From ZC4RG30 sp039917615 (GTDB lineage: Bacteria > Pseudomonadota > Gammaproteobacteria > Steroidobacterales > Steroidobacteraceae), in contig JBDSJD010000049.1 in the NCBI GenBank assembly GCA_039917615.1, forward strand, positions 47,149 through 111,148: a stretch of 64,000 bases of DNA. Reading direction: 5' to 3'. The notes beneath the pieces are model-generated. The model saw nothing but the letters and a program-made list of their open reading frames with translations, did not search any database and was not told the origin of the DNA. Shown here piece after piece: positions 24,311 to 33,134 of the stretch. The translations under genes were made by a program, and so were the position numbers. Position 1 is the first letter of the stretch. Each line of letters starts with the position of its first letter.

Positions 24311-25648
24311 GTGGTAGTGCGGATCTACAACATGTGGCAGCCATCCTGGAATCTTTTTGACCGCGCGTTGTTCGGGCCGCACACCCTGCAACAGAACCCG
24401 CTGGCGCGGTTGCTGCGTTTCCTGCGTTATCCTTATGCAATCATCCGTGACCTGATTGGCGGTGAGCTGACGCTGCGCGCCACTGGCCTCGTGTACACCA
24501 CGCTGCTGGCGCTGATTCCGCTCATCGCATTGAGTTTCGCGGTGCTCAAGGCCTTCGGGGCGCATCGCGACATGGCACCATTCCTGCTGGAGTTTTTCCG
24601 TCCTGTGGGCGAAGCGGGTCCGCAGATTGTGAACCGGCTGATGTCGCTGGCCGAGAATGTTAGCGGCGGCCTGGTTGGCGTAGTGGGTCTCACGCTGCTG
24701 CTGTGGACGCTGATCGGTACCGTCAACAAGATCGAAGACAGCCTGAACTTTGTGTGGCGCGTGCAATGTGCCCGCAGCATTCCTCGCCGGGTGATGGAGT
24801 TTGCGATACTGGTGACGATAGGCCCGCTGGTCGTCGCAACGGTGATCGCATTCACCAAGCTCGCGTTCGACCGGGTGACCAGTTACAACCCGGAGAACTT
24901 CACGTTCGGCGCGCAGGCCATCCAGCTGCTGATCCAGCTCGCGCCATACGCCATTGTCACCGGCTTGTTCACGGCTCTCTATCTGCTGATGCCCAATACG
25001 CGCGTGCGTCTGGTGCCTGCGCTGGTCGGTGCGCTTGTCGCCGGCATCCTGTGGGCCGCTACCGGCAAGGCGTTCACGGCGATGGTGCTCTATACCTCGC
25101 GGCTGACGCTGGTATACGCCGGCTTTGCCATCGTGGTGGCGGTGTTTCTGTGGACCTACCTCGGCTGGCTGATCCTGCTGGCTGGCGCACAGCTCGCGTT
25201 CTACGTGCAGAACCCGAATTATCTGCGCGTAGGCCACGCTGAATTCCGCCTGTCGAGCAATGAGCAGGAACGGCTCGCGCTGGACATCATGGCCCGTGTC
25301 GCAATGGCACATCGCGCCGGCAGTGAGCCCTGGACGCTCGAGAAGTTGGCCCGCGTGCTGGCGCTGCCCGGCATCGCCATCGCGGGCATGTCCGAACATC
25401 TGGAGCACGTCGGCCTGCTGGCGCAGCTGGAAGACGACAAATTGTTTCCCGGCCGCGAGATCAGCAGCATCACGCTGGCAGAAATCATCAGCGCCGCCCG
25501 CACGCGCCGCGCGGGCCATGATCCACACCCGCGCCTGTCGGCGCCCGGCGTGCTGGAACTGCAGGCAGACATGGAACGCGCTTGGCGCAACTCCTGTGGC
25601 GAGCGCACCCTGGCAGAACTGATTTCGAAGGAGCCGCCTGCAGCCTGA
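24311..25648 (+). CDS. YihY/BrkB-family membrane protein
   Basis: A 445-residue inner-membrane protein of the UPF0761 (YihY, formerly RNase BN) family. Five to six hydrophobic segments are visible between residues ~45 and ~300, with the landmarks LRATGLVYTTLLALIPLIAL, PNTRVRLVPALVGALVAG and FLWTYLGWLILLAGAQLAF. After ~310 there is a soluble C-terminal region with a winged-helix-like stretch (WTLEKLARVLALPGIAI), common in the longer proteobacterial members. The function is unresolved; the old RNase BN claim for E. coli YihY was withdrawn. The start is GTG 24311, ten bases after purC, suggesting co-transcription; ATG 24332 is an alternative. Confidence 0.85.
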   Translation: MVVRIYNMWQPSWNLFDRALFGPHTLQQNPLARLLRFLRYPYAIIRDLIGGELTLRATGLVYTTLLALIPLIALSFAVLKAFGAHRDMAPFLLEFFRPVGEAGPQIVNRLMSLAENVSGGLVGVVGLTLLLWTLIGTVNKIEDSLNFVWRVQCARSIPRRVMEFAILVTIGPLVVATVIAFTKLAFDRVTSYNPENFTFGAQAIQLLIQLAPYAIVTGLFTALYLLMPNTRVRLVPALVGALVAGILWAATGKAFTAMVLYTSRLTLVYAGFAIVVAVFLWTYLGWLILLAGAQLAFYVQNPNYLRVGHAEFRLSSNEQERLALDIMARVAMAHRAGSEPWTLEKLARVLALPGIAIAGMSEHLEHVGLLAQLEDDKLFPGREISSITLAEIISAARTRRAGHDPHPRLSAPGVLELQADMERAWRNSCGERTLAELISKEPPAA

Positions 25649-25656
25649 GGCGGAAT

Positions 25657-27003
25657 TCAGCCGCCGGCGATGGTGACTTCGTCGATCAACACGGAGCCGG
25701 TGCGGATTGCGCCGAGCACATCGACATCCGAACCCAGCGCCTGCACGCCGCGATACATGGCCTTGAGGTTGCCGGCCACCGTCACCTCGTGCACCGGATA
25801 GGCCAGCGCACCATTTTCCACCCAGAAGCCGGTGGCTCCGCGCGAATAGTCGCCGGTGACGCCGTTGACGCCCTGCCCCATGAGTTCCGTGACATACAGG
25901 CCGGAACCCATGCGGGCAAACAGTGCCGGCAGATCCAGCAGGCCGGTGGAACTGGTCACCAGCAGGTTGTGGATGCCACCCGCGTTACCGGTGGTATGCA
26001 GGCCGAGCTTGCGCGCCGAATAACTGCCCATCACGTATCCCTGCAACACTCCATCGCGCACCAGTTCGCGATCGCGTGTGGTCACGCCCTCCGCATCGAA
26101 GGGACTGCTGGCCATCGCGCGAGGCAGATGCGGCCGTTCCTGCATCTGCACGAAGCTGGGCAGCACCTGTTCCCCCGCAGCGTCCAGCAGAAAAGTCGAC
26201 TTGCGGTACTGGCTGGAGCCGCGCACTGCCGCCACCATGTGCCCCAGGAAGCCGCGTGCGACATCGGCGGCAAACAGTACCGGCGCCTTGCGCGTGCTGA
26301 TCTGCCGCGCACCCAGCCGCGCGATGGCGCGCTGCCCCGCGCGGCGGCCAACCTGCGCCAGGTCATCAAGGCCGTCTGGCGCGCGGGCTGCGGTGTACCA
26401 GTAGTCGCGCTGCATGTCCTCGCCATCCTGCGCGAGCAGCACACAGCTGATGCTGTGGCTGGTGGTGGGATAACCGGCCAGAAAGCCGTGGGAGTTGCCG
26501 TACACACGCACGCCGCGATGCGTGGAAACCGATGCGCCTTCGGAGTTGGTCAGACGGGGATCGACCGCCCTGCCTGCGGCCTCGCAGGCCGTTGCCATCT
26601 CGATGGCCGCTTCCGGAGTCAGTGTCCAGGGGTGATAAAGATCCAGCGCCGGCAGATCGCCGGCCATGTCCGCGGCATCGGCGAGACCTGCGAATTCGTC
26701 GCGCGCCGTGAAGGTCGCGATGGAGCAGGCCTTGGCCACCATCGCGCGTACCGCCTCAGGGCGCAGGTCGGCACTGCTGGCAGAACCCTTGGCGCCGTTG
26801 AAATACACAGTGATGCCCAGCGCACGGTCGCGCTGGTATTCGATAGTTTCCACTTCACCCAGCCGCACCGTGACATTCAGCCCCTGCTGCAGGCTGACAT
26901 CGGCTTCCGCCTGGGAGGCTCCCGCGGTGCGCGCCTCCTGCAGCGCAATGGCCACGATATCGCGAAGTTGGGGGATGCGGGATGCGTCGATGGCCTGGGA
27001 CAT
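25657..27003 (-). CDS. pmbA: Metalloprotease subunit PmbA/TldE
   Basis: A 448-residue partner of TldD; together they form a zinc protease that trims peptides such as microcin B17 precursor and degrades the CcdA antitoxin in E. coli. The PmbA-specific features are present (LLVTSSTGLLDLPALFARMG, TELMGQGVNGVTGDYSRGATGFWVENG read as separate blocks), and the HExxxH zinc site is absent, as expected for this subunit. Its partner TldD is encoded at 36.3 kb. The ATG at 27003 gives the usual N-terminus; it diverges from darP with an 18-bp gap, the same neighbour as in E. coli. Confidence 0.94.
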   Translation of the reverse strand: MSQAIDASRIPQLRDIVAIALQEARTAGASQAEADVSLQQGLNVTVRLGEVETIEYQRDRALGITVYFNGAKGSASSADLRPEAVRAMVAKACSIATFTARDEFAGLADAADMAGDLPALDLYHPWTLTPEAAIEMATACEAAGRAVDPRLTNSEGASVSTHRGVRVYGNSHGFLAGYPTTSHSISCVLLAQDGEDMQRDYWYTAARAPDGLDDLAQVGRRAGQRAIARLGARQISTRKAPVLFAADVARGFLGHMVAAVRGSSQYRKSTFLLDAAGEQVLPSFVQMQERPHLPRAMASSPFDAEGVTTRDRELVRDGVLQGYVMGSYSARKLGLHTTGNAGGIHNLLVTSSTGLLDLPALFARMGSGLYVTELMGQGVNGVTGDYSRGATGFWVENGALAYPVHEVTVAGNLKAMYRGVQALGSDVDVLGAIRTGSVLIDEVTIAGG

Positions 27004-27021
27004 AGTCCATAATTGTACGGC

Positions 27022-27333
27022 ATGACCGAATTCGAAGACGCTGAACAGGATCTGCCGCCCAGCAAGAGCTCGCGCAAGCGGGCCGCCCACGCGGCGCAGA
27101 AGCTGGGTGAAAGGTTGACACGCATGCGGCAGGATGAAACTGCCGTGCTGCCACTAACGGAGGCGCTGCACGACGCCATCGCAGAGGCGCGGCGGCTGCG
27201 CAGTCGCGGCGCGCTCGGCCGCCAGTTCCAGTTCATCGGCAAACTTATGCGTGACATCGACATGGATGCGCTGGACGCTGCATTGGCCGCGCAAACCGAC
27301 ACGCAGAATGCGCGTGCTAGACTGCGTAAATGA
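27022..27333 (+). CDS. darP: DarP/YjgA-like ribosome-associated protein, short form
   Basis: A 103-residue protein matching the N-terminal half of DarP (DUF615), which binds maturing 50S subunits. Visible family features are the acidic start, SSRKRAAHAAQKLGERLTRM (the KSEIKR...LKRLG region), LPLTEALHDAIAEARRLRSRGALGRQFQFIGKLMRD (in parts: LHDAIAEARR and RRQLQFIGKLMR-like). E. coli DarP is ~183 residues; here the last ~80 residues are missing and the frame runs straight into purE by ATGA overlap. The position beside pmbA supports the identity. It may be a natural short variant; nothing in the adjacent frames encodes the missing half. Confidence 0.75.
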   Translation: MTEFEDAEQDLPPSKSSRKRAAHAAQKLGERLTRMRQDETAVLPLTEALHDAIAEARRLRSRGALGRQFQFIGKLMRDIDMDALDAALAAQTDTQNARARLRK

Positions 27334-27824
27334 AACCGCTGGTCGGCATCATCATGGGCTCGAAGTCGGACTGGGAAACACTCCAGCCTGCGGCCCAGCT
27401 GCTGGAACAGCTTGGCGTGCCGCATGAAGTGAAAGTGGTTTCCGCACACCGCACACCGGACCTGCTGTTCGACTACGCCGCCAGCGCCGAGGGCCGCGGT
27501 CTGGCTGCAATCATCGCGGGCGCAGGCGGTGCGGCACATCTGCCTGGCATGACCGCCGCCAAGACCCGCGTGCCGGTACTTGGTGTGCCGGTGCAATCCA
27601 AGGCGCTCAACGGCATGGATTCGTTGCTGTCTATCGTGCAGATGCCCAAGGGCATCCCGGTTGCCACCTTTGCCATTGGTGCGGCGGGGGCTGCCAATGC
27701 CGCGCTGTTTGCGGCGGCGATTGTGGCGCTGCACGACACCCGCATTGCCGCAGCATTGACCAGATACCGCGAGGCCCAAACCGACGCCGTGCTGGCGCAG
27801 CCCGATCCGCGCGACCCGGCATGA
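27330..27824 (+). CDS. purE: N5-carboxyaminoimidazole ribonucleotide mutase
   Basis: A 164-residue class I PurE converting N5-CAIR to CAIR. The signature GIIMGSKSDWETL (6-18), VVSAHRTPD with the catalytic His region and AGAGGAAHLPGM are intact. It overlaps darP and purK by ATGA on both sides, so the three genes form a tight unit. Confidence 0.97.
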   Translation: MKPLVGIIMGSKSDWETLQPAAQLLEQLGVPHEVKVVSAHRTPDLLFDYAASAEGRGLAAIIAGAGGAAHLPGMTAAKTRVPVLGVPVQSKALNGMDSLLSIVQMPKGIPVATFAIGAAGAANAALFAAAIVALHDTRIAAALTRYREAQTDAVLAQPDPRDPA

Positions 27825-28915
27825 CCATCGGCGTGCTCGGCGCCGGCCAGCTGGGCCGCATGCTGGCGCTGGCCGGTTATCCACTGGGCCTGGATTTTCT
27901 GTTCCTGGATCGCGAAGCCGGCACACCTGCACACCAGGTGGCCCCCTCTCTACTCGGCAGCTTCACCGACCCCACGCTGCTCGCGCAGCTGGCAGAGCGC
28001 TGCAGTGTGATCACCTTCGACTGGGAGAACGTGCCCAGCGAGGCGCTGGATCAGCTGGAAACGCGCGCAATGATTGCGCCGCCGCGACGCGCTTTGGCTA
28101 CGGCACAGGACCGCCTGCTGGAAAAAGCGCTGTTCGCGCAACTCCGCATTCCCACTAATCGCACTCGGGCCGTGGACTCGTTGGCCGATCTGCAAGACGC
28201 CGTGCGCGACATCGGCCTGCCCGGGGTGCTGAAGACACGCCGCATGGGTTACGACGGCAAGGGTCAGCAGGTACTGCGAAAGCGGGCTGACATCGACAAG
28301 AGCTGGGAACAGCTGGGCAACGCGCCGCTGCTGTACGAAGAGATGGTGCCCTTTGATTACGAGGTATCCGCCATCGCCGTGCGCGGGCTGGGCGGCGAGT
28401 TCGCGATGTATCCCTTGAATCGCAATCTGCACAAGGACGGCATCCTGCGTCTTACTCGCGCGCCATGGAAGGCAGCAGCCCTCGAAGCTGCGGCGCGCCG
28501 CTACCTGCGCAAGGTCATGGATCATTTCGACTACGCAGGTGTGCTGACCATCGAATTCTTTGTCTCCCGGGGGCGTCTGCTGGCCAATGAAATGGCGCCA
28601 CGGGTGCACAATTCGGGGCACTGGACCATCGAAGGCGCCGTCACCAGCCAGTTCGAGAATCATCTGCGGGCGATCTCGGGGCTGCCGCTGGGCAGTACCG
28701 CGGTGCGGGGGCACAGCGCAATGGTGAACCTGATTGGCACCATGCCGGCACGCCAGGGCCTGCTGCGTGAACCAGGCCTGCACCTACACGATTACGGCAA
28801 GACCGAGCGCCCCGGCCGCAAACTGGGGCATATTACAATAGTGGAATCAACTGCCAGGGCGGCCGACATCCGGGCGGCGCGCCTGTTGCGCCGGATTGAA
28901 TCCCGTAGGATCTGA
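27821..28915 (+). CDS. purK: N5-carboxyaminoimidazole ribonucleotide synthase
   Basis: A 364-residue ATP-grasp enzyme making N5-CAIR from AIR, bicarbonate and ATP. The N-terminal GVLGAGQLGRMLALAG motif, LKTRRMGYDGKGQ in the ATP-grasp fold and EMAPRVHNSGHWTIEGAVTS near the metal site are all present. Together with PurE it forms the bacterial two-step route. The start overlaps the purE stop (ATGA). Confidence 0.97.
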   Translation: MTIGVLGAGQLGRMLALAGYPLGLDFLFLDREAGTPAHQVAPSLLGSFTDPTLLAQLAERCSVITFDWENVPSEALDQLETRAMIAPPRRALATAQDRLLEKALFAQLRIPTNRTRAVDSLADLQDAVRDIGLPGVLKTRRMGYDGKGQQVLRKRADIDKSWEQLGNAPLLYEEMVPFDYEVSAIAVRGLGGEFAMYPLNRNLHKDGILRLTRAPWKAAALEAAARRYLRKVMDHFDYAGVLTIEFFVSRGRLLANEMAPRVHNSGHWTIEGAVTSQFENHLRAISGLPLGSTAVRGHSAMVNLIGTMPARQGLLREPGLHLHDYGKTERPGRKLGHITIVESTARAADIRAARLLRRIESRRI

Positions 28916-28921
28916 CGAGTC

Positions 28922-30268
28922 ATGTACACGGAATTGTTCAAGCTTAAGGAACTGCCTTTCCGGCTCAGTCCCGACCCGGAATTCCTGTATTTGTCGAAGA
29001 ACCATTCCCGCGCCAAGGCGTACATGGAATCCACCATCTGGTTCACGGATGGATTCGTCGTAATCACCGGGGAAATCGGCGCCGGCAAGACCACGCTGAT
29101 CGAAACCTTTCTGGGCGAACTTGAAAAAGACGTGGTGGTCGCGCAGATCAACCAGACGCAGGTCTCCTCGCTCGAGTTCCTGCAGGCGCTGCTGGTGCAG
29201 TTCGGATTCACGCCTTTCAAGATGAAGAAAGCGGAGCTGATCGCGACGCTCAACACCTTCCTGATCGAGCAGTACGCCGCAGGCCACAAGGTGCTGCTGA
29301 TCATCGACGAGGCGCAGAACCTGTCGCTGCGGACGCTGGAAGAAGTGCGCATGCTTTCCGGCGTCGAAACCACCAAGGAAAAGGTGCTGCGCATCATCCT
29401 GGCAGGCCAGCCGGAGCTGAACGCGAAGCTCGACTCGCCGGAACTCGTGCAGCTGGCGCAGCGGGTGCGCCTGCGTTTTCACCTGTCGGCGCTGTCGCGC
29501 GAGGACATGAAGGCTTATATCCTGCATCGTCTCGAGGTGGCCGGTTCCAACGGCCGCACCATCTTCGCCGATGACACATATCCCGTGCTGTACCGCTATT
29601 GTGGCGGCGTGCCCCGCCTGATCAACACGCTGTGCGAGACAGCGATGATGGCGGCCTTCACATGTGATCGCGACCAGGTACTGCTGGAAGACGTGCAATC
29701 CGCCGTCAAAGAACTGCAGTGGCCCGAGTTCGCGGCGCGCGGCAAGGGCCTCGGCAGCCCGAATCCACCGGACAATGCCGCATCAACCGGGCAATTCGGC
29801 GACACCACCAGCGTGCGCAAGGGCCCGCAACTGTATGTAGGTCCCGGCGACACCAGTTCAAATCAGGCAATGCCGGACCTGCCATTCGCAAAACTTGTCG
29901 TGGTAACCGCGGGCAGGACTGTTGGCGAGATTGCCTTGCGCATGGGCCGCACTGTCGTTGGCCGCACTCCTGACAATGACCTGCAGATAGACAGCCGCTT
30001 CGTCAGCCGGCATCACTGCCAGATTATCACCAAGGCCAACAGCTGCATCGTCGAGGACCTCAACAGCACCAATGGCATCGTGGTGAAGTCCAAGCGGGTG
30101 CGGCGCCACAACCTGAACGATGGTGATGTCATCACCATCGGCAAGCACGATCTGCTCTACGTGGATGAGCGCAACAGCCTGCGCAGTGGCCAGACCGGCA
30201 ATCATCCGACCACCAGCGCCGAGGCCGAACCCGAAGATTCAGCTCACGGCGAGACGCAGGTGCTCTAG
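28922..30268 (+). CDS. ExeA/GspA-like AAA ATPase fused to an FHA domain
   Basis: A 448-residue two-part protein. Residues 1-~270 are an ExeA-type ATPase: the opening LFKLKELPFRLSPDPEFLYLS, Walker A GEIGAGKTTLIETF (~50), Walker B VLLIIDEAQNLS (~122) and sensor region ILAGQPEL. The linker is proline, glycine and threonine rich. Residues ~325-415 are an FHA domain: GRTVVGRTPDNDLQI, then SRFVSRHHCQI and NSTNGIVV, with the Arg, Ser, His and Asn that bind phosphothreonine. ExeA/GspA ATPases work with ExeB in peptidoglycan remodelling for secretin assembly; here the usual C-terminal peptidoglycan-binding domain is replaced by FHA. No membrane segment is visible, so it is probably cytoplasmic and driven by Thr-phosphorylation. 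Confidence 0.85.
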   Translation: MYTELFKLKELPFRLSPDPEFLYLSKNHSRAKAYMESTIWFTDGFVVITGEIGAGKTTLIETFLGELEKDVVVAQINQTQVSSLEFLQALLVQFGFTPFKMKKAELIATLNTFLIEQYAAGHKVLLIIDEAQNLSLRTLEEVRMLSGVETTKEKVLRIILAGQPELNAKLDSPELVQLAQRVRLRFHLSALSREDMKAYILHRLEVAGSNGRTIFADDTYPVLYRYCGGVPRLINTLCETAMMAAFTCDRDQVLLEDVQSAVKELQWPEFAARGKGLGSPNPPDNAASTGQFGDTTSVRKGPQLYVGPGDTSSNQAMPDLPFAKLVVVTAGRTVGEIALRMGRTVVGRTPDNDLQIDSRFVSRHHCQIITKANSCIVEDLNSTNGIVVKSKRVRRHNLNDGDVITIGKHDLLYVDERNSLRSGQTGNHPTTSAEAEPEDSAHGETQVL

Positions 30269-30341
30269 AACCTGCTTCAGGCAGGCGACCCTGATCTGAA
30301 GTAGCCTGACTATTCGACGCGTGGAAGTACGGGGCGCTGGC

Positions 30342-31724
30342 ATGCAGGTATTTGCCGACAATGTTTCCCTGTCCATCAACCCCGCCACGGGCGAGACCTT
30401 GTCCACCTGGCCCCTGGCCGACCAGTCGCAGATAGAGCAGGCACTTGGCGCGGCCCATCGGGCTGCTGCGCTGTGGCGACAACTTGGCGCCACGCGACGC
30501 GCCGACGTATTGCGGGCGGCAGCAGCGCAGCTTCGCGCCAGCAAGGACAGGCTCGCCCTCTGCATCACGCAGGAGATGGGCAAGCCCATCGCCGAAGCGC
30601 AGGCGGAGATCGAGAAATCAGCCTCGAATTGCGAGTACGTTGCCGAACATGGCCCGGCGTGGCTGGCTGACGAAATGGTACCGACGCAGGCGCGCAGCAG
30701 CTACCTTGCCGCAAGGCCGCTGGGTGTCGTGCTGTCGATACTGCCGTGGAACTTCCCGGTGTGGCAGATCTTTCGTTGCGCCGCCTCGGCCCTGATGGCG
30801 GGCAATACGATCGTGATGAAACACTCTCCCAATGTGCAGGGCTGCGCGACCCTGGTCGCCGAGTTGTTCGAACGCGCAGGCCTGCCGGCCGGCGCATTCA
30901 TCAATCTGAACGCGCCAGTTGCGGCGGTCGCCGGCATCATTGCTGATCGGCGCATCGCTGCCGTGGCTTTCACTGGTAGCCCGAGCGCAGGAGCAAAGGT
31001 CGCGGCGCAGGCCGGCGCGGTCTGCAAGAAGTCGGTGCTCGAACTGGGTGGCTCAGACGCATTCATCGTGCTGGCCGACGCGGATCTGGACGCCGCTGTT
31101 GCCGCCGGAGTGCGGGCGCGATTCACCAATTGCGGACAGGTGTGCCTGGCAGCGAAGCGCTTCATCGTCGAGGCTGGCGTGGCCGAAGAGTTCACGGTGC
31201 GCTTTGCCGCAGCGGCGGCCGCTTTGCGCCGCGGCGATCCGCTGCAGTCCGCAACGCAGATAGGCCCCATGGCGCGCGCCGATCTGCGCGATTCACTGGA
31301 AGTGCAGGTGGCCGCGTCATTGCAGGCTGGCGCGAAGCTGGTCACCGGCGGCCATCGCGTCACAGGCCCGGGCTGGTACTACGAACCCACCGTGCTGACG
31401 AACGTGAATGGCAGCATGCCTGTGGTGGCACAGGAAACGTTCGGACCGGTGGCCGCCCTGCTCACGGCGCGCGATGCCAGCGACGCCATCGCCATGGCCA
31501 ACGATTCGGCCTTCGGTCTCAGCGCAATGCTGTGGACTCACGATCTGGATCGCGCCCGCGCCATGGCTGGCGCGCTGGAAGTCGGCAGCGTGTTCATCAA
31601 CAGCGTGACTGCCTCCGATCCGCGGATTTCGGTAGGCGGTGTAAAGCTGTCTGGCTACGGACGCGAACTGGGGCGCGCCGGCATGCTCGAGCTATGCAAC
31701 CTGCAGACGGTGTGGATCGCGTAG
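30342..31724 (+). CDS. Aldehyde dehydrogenase, succinate-semialdehyde type
   Basis: A 460-residue NAD(P)-dependent aldehyde dehydrogenase. Catalytic residues are intact: Asn137 in LPWNFPVW, Glu234 in LELGGSDAF, Cys268 in NCGQVCLAAKR, and the C-terminal EXFGPV (QETFGPVAALL). The length and the GGSDAFIVLADADLD segment match the Sad/GabD-like succinate-semialdehyde dehydrogenases, so succinate semialdehyde to succinate is the likely reaction, though other short aldehydes are possible. No gabT or transporter lies beside it. The ATG at 30342 is taken; a GTG at 30321 is in frame. Confidence 0.88.
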   Translation: MQVFADNVSLSINPATGETLSTWPLADQSQIEQALGAAHRAAALWRQLGATRRADVLRAAAAQLRASKDRLALCITQEMGKPIAEAQAEIEKSASNCEYVAEHGPAWLADEMVPTQARSSYLAARPLGVVLSILPWNFPVWQIFRCAASALMAGNTIVMKHSPNVQGCATLVAELFERAGLPAGAFINLNAPVAAVAGIIADRRIAAVAFTGSPSAGAKVAAQAGAVCKKSVLELGGSDAFIVLADADLDAAVAAGVRARFTNCGQVCLAAKRFIVEAGVAEEFTVRFAAAAAALRRGDPLQSATQIGPMARADLRDSLEVQVAASLQAGAKLVTGGHRVTGPGWYYEPTVLTNVNGSMPVVAQETFGPVAALLTARDASDAIAMANDSAFGLSAMLWTHDLDRARAMAGALEVGSVFINSVTASDPRISVGGVKLSGYGRELGRAGMLELCNLQTVWIA

Positions 31725-31796
31725 CAGCGAAGTCAGTTCCTCGCCGCCCGTGAAAGATGTATGTTTGGGCGGCTATAACCTATTGGGGGCACCGCA

Positions 31797-32660
31797 ATGA
31801 ACATGACGCGACGCGAACTGGTGGCAGCGATGGCCGCCGTTGGACTGCCTTTCCCAGCTGCGGCGCTGGCGCAGCAGTCCGTGCTGCCGTTGCACACGCC
31901 GGGCCTGGACCACCTCGACGTGATCGTGCCCGACGTGGAAAAGAGCGCGACCTTCTACATGGGGCTGTTCAAGACCGCGTTGCATGCGCAGCCATTCCGG
32001 GGCAAGCAGCGCTACTTCGTGCTGTTGGCCCCCCTGACCGCGGACCGCAGGGTGGGTTACCTCGCCGTCGGCGCCAGCGACGGCCGAGGGACTTACATCG
32101 GCCATTTCTGCACGTCGGTGGAAGACTTACGGCGCGACAGCGCGGCCATAGTCGCGGGGATGAAGGAGCAGTTCCGGTCCGCCGGCTTGGGGGAGTTCAC
32201 CGGCGGGGCCGGCATTTTCAAGGATCCCGATGGCATCGAGATCCAGTTCCTGCCCTCCCCTGACACACTGGTGACGGCAGCGGTGCCGTCGGCCCTGGTT
32301 CCAGCTGGACAAGGTCTCGTCACGCCGCAACGCGTGGATCACGCGGTGCTGCACGTAAGCGACCTCAAGCGCGCCGTGAAATATTATCGCGTGCTCTACG
32401 GCAAGGAGAGTCGCGCCTCGAAAGACGGCGTGGTGTTCGCATTCAGAAATGGATCGCGGCTGCTGCTGGAGGAAACTTCATATGCGTACGGAAAAGGGCA
32501 GGCGCGCATTGCGCGCTTTGGCATACGCGTGAACGACTTCGACCGCGCCGCGGCGGCGAAGGGCATCGCAGCGCTGGGCGGCACCGTGGTTCAGGACGAT
32601 GGCAAGGCGCTGCGCCTGCGCGACGTGGATGGTATCGAGCTGGAGCTCGTCACCGGCTAG
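31797..32660 (+). CDS. Exported VOC (glyoxalase-fold) protein, two domains
   Basis: A 287-residue protein with a Tat-like leader: TRRELV, a hydrophobic stretch, and a cleavage site after AALA near residue 25. Two vicinal-oxygen-chelate modules follow. The first begins LDHLDVIVPDVEKSATFYMGLF and ends DPDGIEIQFLP; the second begins VDHAVLHVSDLKRAVKYYRVLYG and ends DVDGIELELV. Each has the His near the start and Glu at the end (H39/E-type, H189/E-type) that hold a divalent metal in VOC enzymes. The substrate is unknown; export by Tat would fit a protein folded with its metal. It is the first gene of a plus-strand run into two DUF6152-block genes, 79 bp apart. Confidence 0.82.
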   Translation: MNMTRRELVAAMAAVGLPFPAAALAQQSVLPLHTPGLDHLDVIVPDVEKSATFYMGLFKTALHAQPFRGKQRYFVLLAPLTADRRVGYLAVGASDGRGTYIGHFCTSVEDLRRDSAAIVAGMKEQFRSAGLGEFTGGAGIFKDPDGIEIQFLPSPDTLVTAAVPSALVPAGQGLVTPQRVDHAVLHVSDLKRAVKYYRVLYGKESRASKDGVVFAFRNGSRLLLEETSYAYGKGQARIARFGIRVNDFDRAAAAKGIAALGGTVVQDDGKALRLRDVDGIELELVTG

Positions 32661-32738
32661 TGGCTGATTGCTGACCAGATGTCGATACGATTTGCAGCCC
32701 GGCAAGGTCCAAACCTGCCGGATATGGAGGAAAGAAAG

Positions 32739-33134
32739 ATGGGCACCCGATTCCTTCTCATTACCGCTGCCACGGCATTGGCGCTGGCGAGCGGCCGTGG
32801 CCACGCGCACCATTCATTCGCCGTGCATTACGATTCCAGCAAGCCCACTACCAAGGAAGGCGTGGTGACGGAATTCCGGTTCACGAACCCGCACGGCATC
32901 CTCATGCTCGACGTCACCAACGCTCGCGGCGAGAAGGAACGCTGGACAGTGGAAACAACGTCGCCGACATACATGCGCCGAAGCGGTTGGACCCGCGACA
33001 TGATCAAGGCAGGCGATCACGTGATCGTGGATGGTTGGGCGGCCCGCGACGGATCCCGCCTGATGCGTATACGCACGGTCAAACGCCCGGACGGAACGAC
33101 TATTGGCGGTCGCCAGGAAGCTGGAGATCAGTGA
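32739..33134 (+). CDS. Secreted DUF6152 protein, copy 1, predicted N-terminal His-His
   Basis: A 131-residue protein. The signal peptide ends GRGHA (residue 23), so the mature form should begin HHSFAVHYD. The body carries the family pattern: GVVTEFRFTNPHGILMLDV, a GWTRD element and AGDHVIVDGW, suggesting a small beta barrel. AGGA lies 7 nt before the ATG at 32739, which fixes the start despite a longer open frame. It overlaps the following gene by TGATG (33132-33136). The paired N-terminal histidines plus the TNPH histidine could bind a metal; this is inference. The function of DUF6152 is not known to me. Confidence 0.85.
   Translation: MGTRFLLITAATALALASGRGHAHHSFAVHYDSSKPTTKEGVVTEFRFTNPHGILMLDVTNARGEKERWTVETTSPTYMRRSGWTRDMIKAGDHVIVDGWAARDGSRLMRIRTVKRPDGTTIGGRQEAGDQ

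Noticed and set aside
23825..25528. 567-codon open frame on the minus strand
   Set aside because: Antisense to purC and the yihY-family gene, both of which are clearly real; the translation is rich in Gln/His/Arg as expected of a shadow frame.
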